Below, in pieces: positions 7,858-16,463 of a DNA stretch of 64,000 nucleotides (position 1 is the first letter of the stretch; every line of letters begins with the position of its first letter). The position numbers and the translations under genes were made by a program. Source of the DNA: Sphaerochaeta sp032144095 (GTDB lineage Bacteria; Spirochaetota; Spirochaetia; Sphaerochaetales; Sphaerochaetaceae). Below the pieces are notes generated by a model, which saw only the letters and a program-made list of their open reading frames with translations, was not told where the DNA came from and did not search any database. The stretch lies in the NCBI RefSeq assembly GCF_032144095.1, contig NZ_JAVSNJ010000002.1, positions 186,001 to 250,000 on the forward strand. Direction: 5' to 3'.

Positions 7858-9366
7858 CTATTTCTTTGGATATTCGTTGGTATCCTTGAGCAGCACATCG
7901 TGGGACCCTCCCTCAACGATGGAGGTTGAGGATACCAAGGTAAGCTTTGCCTTGCTCTGCAGTTCTGGGATGCTCATGGCACCACAGTTGCACATGGTCG
8001 AGCGCATCTTGCTCAGGGATAGCTGCACGTTGTCCTTCAGCGGCCCTGCATAGGGAACAAAGGAGTCTACCCCTTCGACAAACGAGAGCTTGCCATCCCC
8101 ACCAAGATCATAGCGCTGCCAGTTTCTTGCCCTTGCCGATCCCTCACCCCAATACTCCTTCATGTAGGAGCCCTTGACGTTCACCTTCTCTGTCGGGCTT
8201 TCGTCAAAACGGGCAAAGTAACGGCCAAGCATCAGAAAGTCTGCTCCCATGGCGAGGGCAAGGGTCATATGGTAGTCTAGGACAAGGCCACCATCAGAAC
8301 AGATGGGGATGTAGATCCCGGTCTTCTTGAAGTAGTCGTCCCTGGCCTTCGCCACCTCTATCACAGCTGTTGCCTGGCCACGACCGATTCCTTTTGTCTC
8401 CCGTGTTATGCAGATGGATCCGCCACCGATGCCGACCTTGACGAAATCAGCTCCACTCTCTGCAAGGAAGAGAAACCCCTCTGCATCGACGACATTGCCA
8501 GCCCCGACCTTTACCCTGTCCCCATAGGTGGAGCGGATCCAGGTGAGGGTTTTCCGTTGCCACTCGGTAAACCCCTCAGAGGAGTCTATGCACAGTACGT
8601 CGGCCCCACTGGCTATCAGGGCGGGGACTCGCGTCTGGTAGTCACGGGTGTTGATGCCTGCCCCAACCAGATACCTCTTCTGCTTGTCCAGCACTTCATC
8701 CGGGTGTTCCTTGTGGCTCTCATAGTCCTTGCGGAACACAAAGAACTTCAGGCGGTTCTTCTCGTCCACAATGGGAAGGGAGTTGAGCTTGTGTTCCCAT
8801 ATGATGTCGTTTGCCTCGCTGAGGGTAACCCCTTCCCTAGCATATACCAGGCGGGAAAATGGGGTCATGAAGGAGGAGATGGGGGTATCGAGAGCCATCC
8901 TGCTAGGGCGCCAGTCCCTGCTGGATACGACTCCCATAAGGACGCCATTTTCGGTGCCATCGTCTGTTATGGCAATGGTATTGTGTCCCAGCCGCTGCTT
9001 GAGCTCTATGAGTTCCTTCAGGGTATCGTCGGACCTGAGGTTGGAGTCGCTGGGTACAAACCCCGCCTTGAAAGCCTTTACCCTGGCAACCATGGCACTC
9101 TCATCCTCGATGCTCTGCGACCCGAAGATGAAGCTTAGCCCACCTTCACGTGCAAGGGCCCTAGCCATCGCCTCCCCACTGACTGACTGCATGACAGCAC
9201 TGACCAGGGGAATGTTCAGGCTAAGGGCAGGCTTCTCACCCTTGGCATACTTTACCAACGGGGTGCGCAAGCTTACTTTGGAAGGAATGCAATGTTCATC
9301 GGAGTATCCAGGTACCAGAAGGTACTCGCTGAATGTGCGGGAAGGTGCATCAAAAAAATATGCCAT
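7858..9366 (-). CDS. guaB: Inosine-5'-monophosphate dehydrogenase
   Basis: Oxidises IMP to XMP with NAD+, the first committed step of GMP synthesis. The 502-residue protein has the TIM-barrel core, a two-CBS insertion (about residues 105-225), and the catalytic Cys loop GIGGGSICITRE near residue 315. A GRGQATA segment follows it, and the mobile flap carries the Arg-Tyr pair (ARNWQRYD). The start ATG is supported by GAGAGGAG at normal spacing. A 10-bp inverted repeat lies upstream (9435-9462). It is transcribed alone. Confidence 0.95.
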   Translation of the reverse strand: MAYFFDAPSRTFSEYLLVPGYSDEHCIPSKVSLRTPLVKYAKGEKPALSLNIPLVSAVMQSVSGEAMARALAREGGLSFIFGSQSIEDESAMVARVKAFKAGFVPSDSNLRSDDTLKELIELKQRLGHNTIAITDDGTENGVLMGVVSSRDWRPSRMALDTPISSFMTPFSRLVYAREGVTLSEANDIIWEHKLNSLPIVDEKNRLKFFVFRKDYESHKEHPDEVLDKQKRYLVGAGINTRDYQTRVPALIASGADVLCIDSSEGFTEWQRKTLTWIRSTYGDRVKVGAGNVVDAEGFLFLAESGADFVKVGIGGGSICITRETKGIGRGQATAVIEVAKARDDYFKKTGIYIPICSDGGLVLDYHMTLALAMGADFLMLGRYFARFDESPTEKVNVKGSYMKEYWGEGSARARNWQRYDLGGDGKLSFVEGVDSFVPYAGPLKDNVQLSLSKMRSTMCNCGAMSIPELQSKAKLTLVSSTSIVEGGSHDVLLKDTNEYPKK

Positions 9367-9434
9367 ACTAAAAGTTCTCCTCTCAGGTTATGGCACTTCA
9401 TTCTGCACCTTTGTACAGCTTTGTGCAATGCTGA

Positions 9435-9462
9435 TGCAACAAAATTGTGCAGTTTTGTTGCA
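9435..9462. promoter_or_regulatory. 10-bp inverted repeat upstream of guaB
   Basis: TGCAACAAAA (9435-9444) and TTTTGTTGCA (9453-9462) are perfect inverted arms around eight bases. It lies between the ROK stop codon and the guaB start. No T run follows on either strand, so an operator or attenuator for guaB is more likely than a plain terminator. Confidence 0.5.
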
Positions 9463-9475
9463 GGGTTATCCTGCT

Positions 9476-10660
9476 TTAGATAATTCCATTGAGCAGGGCA
9501 TTCCAATTGAGGTTTTCGGGCAATGAGTGACCAACCTGGGGTACCCTAAAAAGCAAATCCAGGACAACATCAGCAGCCCCTTCAGCAGGATCAAAAACCG
9601 TCTCATGAACCAGAATCAACTCTCCATTCCATTTGTTTCTGATCCAAGAGTCGGTCAGTTCCGTCTTGAACACCTCTGTCAGTGTTTCCCGATAGGGGGA
9701 TGAGGCAAGAAACCCGCCAATATACAAAGAGCTTGGGTCAAAAATACTCATGGTACAAAACAGGTCTGACAATAGGTTTCGTATACATTCCTTTTGAATT
9801 TCGACGTTGGAATCCAGGTTGAGCATCTGGGCTTTGGTAAGGGGTATCTGGCCATTGGAGTCTGTACCCATCAGCAAGCTGGAACGATACTCACCAGAAC
9901 GTGAGAACGTTCCTCTAAAAAGCTTTCCACGTATCACCACCCCCAAGCCCAGGCCAATGGTGGGAATTTCATCTGGAACCACTTCCTGGCGGTGCATCCT
10001 TGATAATAGATAGAAATAGCTATCATAGGAATCATCATTGTTGAACAGATACTTGACTGCACAACAGTTTGCATCATTCTCAAAAATCACAGGAAAAGGG
10101 AATTTTGTCAGAAATTGTGCGAAATTTTCAGTATAGAGCCCATGCGTCCAGCACTCATCAATGGTAGTGTTGCCTTCCATTACAATTCCAGGGACAGCAA
10201 TACATACGCCCAAAAGGGGAACGGATCCAGATTTCTCTTTGGCCATGGCCAGTACTTCCACTACAAGGTCTTCAAATCGAGCTCGGTCTCCAGAAACCAG
10301 GTGGCTTCTATAGGGAAATTCTGCCTTAAAAAGTGGAGAGCCCGTAATGTCACTAAGATAGATGCGATACAGTGAACTCAACATCTCAATGCCTACGACC
10401 CGTCCAAATTCAGGGTTAAGCTTCATGAGGTTTGCCTTAGGTCCTTTTCTCACACCTGTAGCCTGTCCATCAGACGTAGGGGTCCCTTCCAGAATGGATC
10501 CATTCTGTAGCAGGCGTACTATGTTATAGGATACCGTTGAATTCTGGAGCCCCAATTCATGTGCAATATCTACTCTACTTGTAGGGTGTCTTCGTAATAG
10601 ATTTAGGATCAAAAGAGCGTTTGCCTCTTTCTGATACCGACTGTTTCCGACAATTTTCAT
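9476..10660 (-). CDS. ROK-family transcriptional regulator
   Basis: A 394-residue NagC/XylR-type regulator. A MarR-like winged helix occupies the first 80 residues (VDIAHELGLQNSTVSYNIVRLL), followed by an actin-like ROK sugar-binding domain (GIEMLSS, CIAVPG, VFENDANCCAV, GLGLGVVIRGKL). The Cys-rich zinc motif usual in ROK proteins (CxCGxxGCxE) is absent; the equivalent region reads SGEYRSSLLMGTDSN. It is the last gene in the direction of the sugar ABC/CutC/M81 operon, after a 268-base gap, and probably controls that operon. Confidence 0.88.
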   Translation of the reverse strand: MKIVGNSRYQKEANALLILNLLRRHPTSRVDIAHELGLQNSTVSYNIVRLLQNGSILEGTPTSDGQATGVRKGPKANLMKLNPEFGRVVGIEMLSSLYRIYLSDITGSPLFKAEFPYRSHLVSGDRARFEDLVVEVLAMAKEKSGSVPLLGVCIAVPGIVMEGNTTIDECWTHGLYTENFAQFLTKFPFPVIFENDANCCAVKYLFNNDDSYDSYFYLLSRMHRQEVVPDEIPTIGLGLGVVIRGKLFRGTFSRSGEYRSSLLMGTDSNGQIPLTKAQMLNLDSNVEIQKECIRNLLSDLFCTMSIFDPSSLYIGGFLASSPYRETLTEVFKTELTDSWIRNKWNGELILVHETVFDPAEGAADVVLDLLFRVPQVGHSLPENLNWNALLNGII

Positions 10661-10766
10661 ATCTTCACACCAATTTCCCCTTTTCTGAAACTGATTGTAG
10701 GCTTCTTATCACACACCATATCAGGCCCACAATCTTCGGTAGCATACATATCTACTGTAGTCACCT

Positions 10767-10791
10767 TGTGGGTATCTGAAGAATACCCACA
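10767..10791. repeat. 9-bp inverted repeat upstream of ROK gene
   Basis: TGTGGGTAT and ATACCCACA form perfect arms around seven bases. It lies between the M81 gene and the ROK gene, about 110 bases before the ROK start. It could be an operator for the regulator or an RNA hairpin; no T run follows. Confidence 0.45.
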
Positions 10792-10868
10792 TTCCAGCTA
10801 AGGAGCAATCATAATCTGTAATAAGGACAAACCCTTGGCTTGCCGGGATAGTGTTTACCCAGGAATGA

Positions 10869-10913
10869 AACCAGCCAGATATGCTGAATACTATTCAGAT
10901 TATCTGGTTGGTT
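10869..10913 (-). terminator. Long hairpin after M81 gene, probable terminator
   Basis: Arms 10869-10889 and 10893-10913 pair over 21 positions with two mismatches and one G-U. It begins 16 bases past the stop codon of the M81 gene, as expected for the end of the sugar ABC operon. The T tract after it is weak, so termination may be incomplete and let transcription continue into the ROK gene. Confidence 0.5.
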
Positions 10914-10928
10914 ACCGTTTGGCCTCTC

Positions 10929-12404
10929 CTACAGCAGCACCAGCTCAGCCTCGAACTCCCCGTCCAGGGGGTAGATCGGCCTCTTGAGCTTCCTGTAGGG
11001 CAGCCTCTCGAACAGCTCATCGGTGGACCCGGTGGTAAGGGCCATCATCGACCTCCTGGCAATGGAGCGTATCTCAGGCTCCAGATACCCCAGCTTCACC
11101 ACGATGACCTTCCTCTCCTCAGGAACTACCCCAAGGATTCTCATCATCTCAGGGTCGTAGCAGCCCACATGCTTGCCCGTGACCACCACATCGATACCTT
11201 GTACATCCAGCAGGACCAGGTCACTGTTGTATGCACCCTCCCACTTCTCGACGATGGCCTTCACCTCAGCCCTGATGGCTATGCCCTTGCTCTTGAGCGT
11301 ATCGAACTTGGCGCCAAGGGTGGTCCCTATGGTCTTGCCCACCCCTGCCTCCTTCGCCAGCATCACAACCTCGGGGTCATAGAACCCCTGGTAGACCAAC
11401 GGTGGAGTAAGGCTGGAAAGAGTCTTGTCCTCCAGGATGAGGGAGAGGAAGGTAGTCACATCCTGGCTCGAGCCGGCTGTGGGGTTGTCCCCGCTGTCGC
11501 TGATGACCACTGGGAAAACTCCATCCTCAAGCGACTTCCTGGTCGCCTCCAGTGCATCGGAGGGCATCCTCGTCTCGTTGTAGAAGCCAAACTCCCTGCG
11601 CCGGCCCCAGAACAGCTCGCCCATCTCCCTGGCCAGCCTGTCGGCAAGGCCCTGGTCCCCATCGGTGGTGACCACCGCATGCACACCGTTCTCCTCCCCG
11701 TCTGCCCAGGGGAAGCCCAGGAGGTAGGAGCAGGAGAGCACATGCTCGGTCCGCTCAATTCTCCTGCACTCCTCTATCAGGCTCCTCATCGGCTCGACCG
11801 ATGTCTCGCTCTGCTCGCCTGCGATAAGCATCGGGATGCGGCATGCGGCGCTGGTGGGCAGAAAGCCCTCCTCCAGGGCACGGATCATCATCAGGGCCGA
11901 ATGGATGCCCGTCTCATAGGTATCGGTATGGGGGGCGCACTTGTAGCCGACCATGCCGTCGAGGGAGGAGAACATCCTCCTGGTGAGGGTGGCATGCATG
12001 TCCAGGCTGGTGATGATGGGAAGCTTCGGATGGACCAGCCGGATGGATGCAAGCAGGTCCTGCTCCGCCTCCCCGATGCCGTCCACCCTCATCGAGCCGT
12101 GTAGGGACAAGCTTATGCCGTCTATTTTTCCTGCCTTTTTTAATGCAGTCAGCAACTCTTCCTTCAGCTCCAGGTAGTACTCCCTGTCCCACACCCCATT
12201 GGGCACCGCCCTGGCGATGAGGGAGGGGATGACCTCATACCCTGCACAGGTAAGGGTGGCGATGATGCCGTTGACGGAACTGCGGCCCTTGTTGGCCAGG
12301 AGGTCCTCACCCCTGGTGACCCAGATGTCGTCCCTGCCGGTGATGATGGGGTTGAACGTGTCGCTCTCGTGGTGGAGCCCACCCACAAAGACCCTCTTCT
12401 TCAT
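10929..12404 (-). CDS. M81-family metallopeptidase (MlrC-like)
   Basis: A 491-residue protein related to MlrC, the enzyme that degrades linearised microcystin, and to many uncharacterised homologues. The N-terminal half carries the family motifs GGLHHESDTFN, SLHGSMRVDG, TSLDMHATLT and APHTDTYETG, whose Asp/His residues are the likely zinc ligands. The C-terminal half matches the MlrC C-terminal domain (SDSGDNPTAGSSQD). No signal peptide, so it is cytoplasmic. It starts four bases before the end of cutC and belongs to a sugar-type ABC operon, hinting at an imported small amide or peptide-like substrate. The true substrate is unknown. Confidence 0.88.
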   Translation of the reverse strand: MKKRVFVGGLHHESDTFNPIITGRDDIWVTRGEDLLANKGRSSVNGIIATLTCAGYEVIPSLIARAVPNGVWDREYYLELKEELLTALKKAGKIDGISLSLHGSMRVDGIGEAEQDLLASIRLVHPKLPIITSLDMHATLTRRMFSSLDGMVGYKCAPHTDTYETGIHSALMMIRALEEGFLPTSAACRIPMLIAGEQSETSVEPMRSLIEECRRIERTEHVLSCSYLLGFPWADGEENGVHAVVTTDGDQGLADRLAREMGELFWGRRREFGFYNETRMPSDALEATRKSLEDGVFPVVISDSGDNPTAGSSQDVTTFLSLILEDKTLSSLTPPLVYQGFYDPEVVMLAKEAGVGKTIGTTLGAKFDTLKSKGIAIRAEVKAIVEKWEGAYNSDLVLLDVQGIDVVVTGKHVGCYDPEMMRILGVVPEERKVIVVKLGYLEPEIRSIARRSMMALTTGSTDELFERLPYRKLKRPIYPLDGEFEAELVLL

Positions 12405-13171
12405 AGCGTGCCCCCGATCCTGGTGATGGTTCCGACCCTGTCCGTGTCGGTATGGCTGATGGAGAACTCAGCCTGCCTGAGCATCCCCCCCATGTAGATG
12501 TGCTCGGGGCGGTAGGTCATCCTCGACTCGGTGGTGCCGGGAAGGAATACATGGTACTCCTTTGCCTTGACCTTGCTGTCCAGGTAGGCGAAGTTGCGCT
12601 CGGTGATGCCGCATCCGGGCATCACGATGATCCTGTCCCCGGCCTGCCTGACCAGGGCCGCAAGGGTCTCGATGCCCTCGATCACCGTGGCCTCGAGCCC
12701 GCTGGTGAGCAGGCGGTCGACACCCAGGCCGATGAGGGTCTCCAGGGAGGCCTGTGCATTGGGTGTCATGTCGAAGGCGCGGTGGAAGGTGACCTCCATG
12801 GGGCGTGCAAGCTCGATGAGCTGCCTGGTCCTCTCCAGGTCTATCTCCCCCTCGGGGGTGAGGATGCCGAATACCACGCAGTCTGCACCCGCTTCCCTGA
12901 ACAGGCGGATATCTTCCTTCATCGCCTCGAACTCCAGGTCGGAGTAGCAGAAGTCCCCGCCCCGGGGGCGGATCATGACGCTCATCTTGATGGTGCTGTG
13001 CTGCCTGGCAACCTTGAAGGCACCGAGGGAGGGTGTGGTGCCGCCCTCGAACAGGTCGGCGCAGAACTCGACGCGGTCGGCTCCGCCCTTCTCGGCAGCC
13101 AGTACGCTCTCTATCGATTCAAGGCAAATTTCAATGGTTACCTTGCCTTGTGCTTTTTCTTGTACAATCAT
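12401..13171 (-). CDS. cutC: CutC-family protein
   Basis: A 256-residue TIM-barrel protein matching CutC (ICLESIESVLAAEKGGADRVEFC, IRPRGGDFCYS, VTFHRAFDMT, RLLTSG, IIVMPGCGI). Older literature linked CutC to copper tolerance in E. coli, but that link is disputed and many homologues sit with sugar genes, as here. The start ATG has AAGGA upstream. It lies between the ABC permease genes and the M81 gene, with a four-base overlap with the latter. Confidence 0.92.
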   Translation of the reverse strand: MIVQEKAQGKVTIEICLESIESVLAAEKGGADRVEFCADLFEGGTTPSLGAFKVARQHSTIKMSVMIRPRGGDFCYSDLEFEAMKEDIRLFREAGADCVVFGILTPEGEIDLERTRQLIELARPMEVTFHRAFDMTPNAQASLETLIGLGVDRLLTSGLEATVIEGIETLAALVRQAGDRIIVMPGCGITERNFAYLDSKVKAKEYHVFLPGTTESRMTYRPEHIYMGGMLRQAEFSISHTDTDRVGTITRIGGTL

Positions 13172-13233
13172 GATGTCCTTATTCCTTCTTTTGTGAGAAT
13201 AGTGTTATTTCAATCCAAGCAGGCTTGATCAAG

Positions 13234-14082
13234 TTATTCCTTGATCGCACCCTCACCAAAACCTTTGACGATGGAATTATGTGCAACGAAATAAAATATG
13301 AACATGGGAATGGTGGCTATCACCAAGGCTGCGAACTGAAGACCATAATCCTGGTTAAGCCTACCTGCAAAAGAGTTGACAGAAACTGGCAACGAACGCA
13401 TCGACTCTCCGCCTGTTAGGGTAAAGACCAAAAGGAACTCATTCCAGTTTCCCAAAAAGGACAATACGGAAACCGTAGCCATCACAGGAGTTGAGATCAT
13501 CAGAATAATCTTGAAGAAGATATACCAATAATTAGCACCATCGATCAGGGCTGCCTCGATGAGTGCATTGGGAATGCCATGGATGAAAGAACTGGCTATA
13601 AGGATAGCCATTGGCAAACCGAATGCGATATAGGGAAGGATGACACCCAAGCGGGTATTGTAGAGACCTACACTTGTTTCCATGATGAATAATGGAGTGA
13701 TAACAGAGTTTACGGTGATCAACAGGCCAAGGGTAAAGGCTCCCATATAGAATTTGCTGCTTCTGAAACCAAACTTAGTTAGTGCAAATCCTGCAGATAG
13801 GGAGAACAAAACGGTACACACTGTTGAGAAGCCAGAATAGATGATGCTATTCAGAAAGGCACTCAAAAGATTGCCGTACTCAAAAGCCTTATGGTAGTTT
13901 GCAAAGGTTGGCTGTTTTGGCAAGCCCAACGGGAACAGCATTATCTCCCCATTCAGTTTGAAGGATGAGTATAGCATCCAAACAAGGGGTGCCAGGGTTA
14001 TAAAGGTAAAACATGCGAGGAAGGTGTAGGCGAAAATGGTCCAACTCCCAGAAATCTTTTGTGTTCTTGTGTTTTGTTTCAT
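13234..14082 (-). CDS. Sugar ABC transporter permease, MalG type
   Basis: A 282-residue inner-membrane permease of the carbohydrate uptake 1 family, with six hydrophobic helices. The EAA loop that docks the ATPase is EAALIDGANYWYIFFKIIL (about residue 175). The start lies seven bases after the MalF-type gene. No ATPase gene is in the operon, so it probably uses a shared MsmX/MalK-type ATPase encoded elsewhere. Confidence 0.93.
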   Translation of the reverse strand: MKQNTRTQKISGSWTIFAYTFLACFTFITLAPLVWMLYSSFKLNGEIMLFPLGLPKQPTFANYHKAFEYGNLLSAFLNSIIYSGFSTVCTVLFSLSAGFALTKFGFRSSKFYMGAFTLGLLITVNSVITPLFIMETSVGLYNTRLGVILPYIAFGLPMAILIASSFIHGIPNALIEAALIDGANYWYIFFKIILMISTPVMATVSVLSFLGNWNEFLLVFTLTGGESMRSLPVSVNSFAGRLNQDYGLQFAALVIATIPMFIFYFVAHNSIVKGFGEGAIKE

Positions 14083-14088
14083 ACTGAC

Positions 14089-14976
14089 CTACTCGTATTT
14101 CCTTTGTGCCTTGGCATAGAGGTATCTCACGAACGTGATAAGACCGACACTCAAGAGCACTATGATGATCGACACAGCACTACCGAACCCGTAGTTGTTG
14201 TAGGTAAAGGTCTGCTTGTACAGGTAGAGGGCCATCACCGATGTATAGTCAACCGGGCCTCCAGCAGTCATGGCATAGACAAGGTCAAAGCTCTTCAGGC
14301 TCCCGCTGATAGCCAATACAGAGCAGGTGAAGATTACATTTGACAGGGAAGGCAGAACGATACGGGTGATGATGGTCGATTCCTTGGCCCCATCCAATGT
14401 TGCCGCCTCAAAGATACTTTCGGGTATCCGTTGCAGGTTTGCAAGAAAAATGACCATGTAGAGGCTGGTATGCTGCCATAGAAGGACGACCAGGATGGGT
14501 ATCATCGCAAAGGTCTTGTTTTCAAAAATTTTGACAACATAGTCAGGGTTATGCGTTATCGTACGGATCAGTTCGGTATAAATTCCTACTGGCGAGAATA
14601 CCCTATTCCAAAGAAGGGCCACCACTACAGAACTTATCGTAATAGGCAGAAAAATCATCATCTCGAAAAATTTTGAATGCTTGACCCATTGGCGATAGAT
14701 CAGGTACGCGAGCATAATCCCCAGAGGAATCTGACCAAGCACGGAAATCAACATGATTTGAATGTTGTGCCACATGGCGGTTTGGAAGGATGGATCGGCA
14801 ATAATTGCCAGATAATTGTCGAACCCTACAAACCCCACCATTTTGAAATGCTTCCATTTAGTAAAGGAGAGCCCTAGACTCATGAAAATAGGATAGATGA
14901 TGATAAGCGTGTAAATAAGAAGAGCGGGTAACAACAAAGAGATATACGCGCGGTGTTTGCCCCTTTCCTGGATCAT
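14089..14976 (-). CDS. Sugar ABC transporter permease, MalF type
   Basis: A 295-residue permease with six hydrophobic helices and the EAA loop EAATLDGAKESTIITRIVL (about residue 190). CAGGAGGG precedes the ATG. It pairs with the MalG-type permease downstream and the binding protein upstream. Helix one begins near residue 12, so it has the short N-terminus of most CUT1 permeases. Confidence 0.93.
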   Translation of the reverse strand: MIQERGKHRAYISLLLPALLIYTLIIIYPIFMSLGLSFTKWKHFKMVGFVGFDNYLAIIADPSFQTAMWHNIQIMLISVLGQIPLGIMLAYLIYRQWVKHSKFFEMMIFLPITISSVVVALLWNRVFSPVGIYTELIRTITHNPDYVVKIFENKTFAMIPILVVLLWQHTSLYMVIFLANLQRIPESIFEAATLDGAKESTIITRIVLPSLSNVIFTCSVLAISGSLKSFDLVYAMTAGGPVDYTSVMALYLYKQTFTYNNYGFGSAVSIIIVLLSVGLITFVRYLYAKAQRKYE

Positions 14977-15002
14977 GAATCGTCCCTCCTGAGTATAATT
15001 TG

Positions 15003-15032
15003 GGTGCGGAAAACGGTTAGGATTTCCGCACC
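15003..15032 (-). repeat. Intercistronic hairpin after binding-protein gene
   Basis: GGTGCGGAAA (15003-15012) and TTTCCGCACC (15023-15032) are perfect 10-bp arms. It lies between the binding-protein stop and the first permease start in the same operon. With no T run it probably stabilises the binding-protein mRNA or thins out downstream transcription. Confidence 0.65.
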
Positions 15033-15047
15033 TTTTCGGTCAGTGAC

Positions 15048-16358
15048 CTATAAACGGTTCAGGTCGTTTGCTGCGACAAATTTCTCATATTTCGTGGCAA
15101 TGGCTTTCGGTTCGCCATTACCCAGCATCATGGCTTGGATATCTTCATTAAGCATGTTGACACCTTCGCCTCCCATGATGGCATCAAAGACATAGCCCAT
15201 CCCATATTCACTCTGGAACTTGGCAAATTTGCTTTGCATGGTATCCATTTTGATCTTGTTCAAGTCGAGGTTATAGGTAGGGACCTCACCATATTCAGCA
15301 CGGATGGCTGCCCCAATCGGGCCACTGTAATACTCGATGAATTTCCATGCCGCATCGGCCTTTGCAGTGCCTTTCAAGGATGCACTGATCCCAAAACCCT
15401 CACTAACTGTTGCAGTTGATGTGTTATGGGTTACTTCGCCGGAAATTGCTGGGAACACGTGCATGGAGATGCTTTCCTTCAGATCGACGGGGAGGTCGGA
15501 GTCCATGGCACTAGTTCTCCATCCGGCATCGATGAGATATACACTCTTGCCCTGATAGAACTCCTGGTCAGCCTCTGGATTTGACATCTGGTTGACACCT
15601 GGAGAGAACATGCCTTTCTTGGTCATCTCCTGGATAATTTCCAACGAACGTACGAAAGGTTGGTCAGTAAAGGAAGCTCCCTTTCCTTGAGCTGCTTGCA
15701 TGAACCACTGGGGACCACCAAGGCGGTCGACAAGAAGGCTCAATATCCATGAATTCATTACCCAAGGATCTTTGTTTCCCAAAGAAGCTACATAGTACCC
15801 TGCTGAGCGGATCACAGGAATCTGGGTCAGCCATTCATCATAGGTCTTGGGAAATGTTAGCCCTAACTGAGCAAGAAGCTTGTCGTTGCTGTAGACAACA
15901 TGACAAACTGCAAGCGATGGAGGTACCATCCAAATCTCCCCATTCTTACCCTGTGGTGCCCAAGTCGCAGAAGAATACCCCTTTTTGAAATCTTCAGTCA
16001 GGTATTCTTTAGCAAGGTCGAGAGCCAGACCAGCCTCGGTTACATAGGCTGTCCTAGCTCCACCATAGCAGGTAAAGACATCCGGCATCTGCTTGCTGGC
16101 TGCCATAGCCTGAAACTTCTGGTGAAAAGCTTCACCTGAGGCATGTTCGGTCTCGATTACAATGTTAGGGTACTCTTTTGCAAAACTTGCCATGATGGCA
16201 TTGTGTCCTGCGTACTGGGAATCAGCTGGTTCGACCTGCATGTAGGCACGAAGGTGGATTTTCCCATCTGCTGCAGCCGCTTCCTTATTGCCAGCGGAAA
16301 AGACCATTACACTGCCCAAAACGACAAGTGCAACCACTAAAGCGATAGTTCGTTTCAT
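15048..16358 (-). CDS. Sugar ABC transporter substrate-binding protein
   Basis: A 436-residue extracellular solute-binding protein of family 1. The signal peptide covers about residues 1-23 (MKRTIALVVALVVLGSVMVFSAG), and there is no Cys at the cleavage site, so it is exported rather than lipidated. Family features are the N-terminal beta-strand IHLRAYMQVEPAD and the hinge-region VYSNDKLLAQLGL. It is the first gene of an operon with two permeases, CutC and the M81 peptidase. The ligand is unknown. Confidence 0.92.
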   Translation of the reverse strand: MKRTIALVVALVVLGSVMVFSAGNKEAAAADGKIHLRAYMQVEPADSQYAGHNAIMASFAKEYPNIVIETEHASGEAFHQKFQAMAASKQMPDVFTCYGGARTAYVTEAGLALDLAKEYLTEDFKKGYSSATWAPQGKNGEIWMVPPSLAVCHVVYSNDKLLAQLGLTFPKTYDEWLTQIPVIRSAGYYVASLGNKDPWVMNSWILSLLVDRLGGPQWFMQAAQGKGASFTDQPFVRSLEIIQEMTKKGMFSPGVNQMSNPEADQEFYQGKSVYLIDAGWRTSAMDSDLPVDLKESISMHVFPAISGEVTHNTSTATVSEGFGISASLKGTAKADAAWKFIEYYSGPIGAAIRAEYGEVPTYNLDLNKIKMDTMQSKFAKFQSEYGMGYVFDAIMGGEGVNMLNEDIQAMMLGNGEPKAIATKYEKFVAANDLNRL

Positions 16359-16376
16359 AAAAAAACCTCCAAAGTT

Positions 16377-16397
16377 TTATTTCATTCACTGAAATAA
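16377..16397. promoter_or_regulatory. Palindromic operator before sugar ABC operon
   Basis: TTATTTCA-N5-TGAAATAA is a perfect 8-bp inverted repeat lying immediately downstream of the -10 box and ahead of the ribosome site. This is a classic repressor position; the ROK protein at the end of the locus is the likely binder. Confidence 0.65.
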
Positions 16398-16426
16398 TTA
16401 TTAGATTGGCTTTGTGGTTCTGTCAA
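16398..16426 (-). promoter_or_regulatory. Promoter of sugar ABC/CutC/M81 operon
   Basis: Minus-strand TTGACA (16421-16426) and TAATAA (16398-16403) are separated by 17 bases. It is followed by the palindrome at 16377-16397 and a GGAGG ribosome site before the binding-protein ATG. Confidence 0.75.
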
Positions 16427-16463
16427 TATATTTTTTTTGAAAGTTGCAACTCTCTCCTAAACC

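Noticed and set aside
10881..12104. 407-codon plus-strand frame
   Set aside because: It is antisense to the M81 gene, whose motifs are clear; composition is Gly/His/Leu/Pro-rich as expected of a shadow frame.
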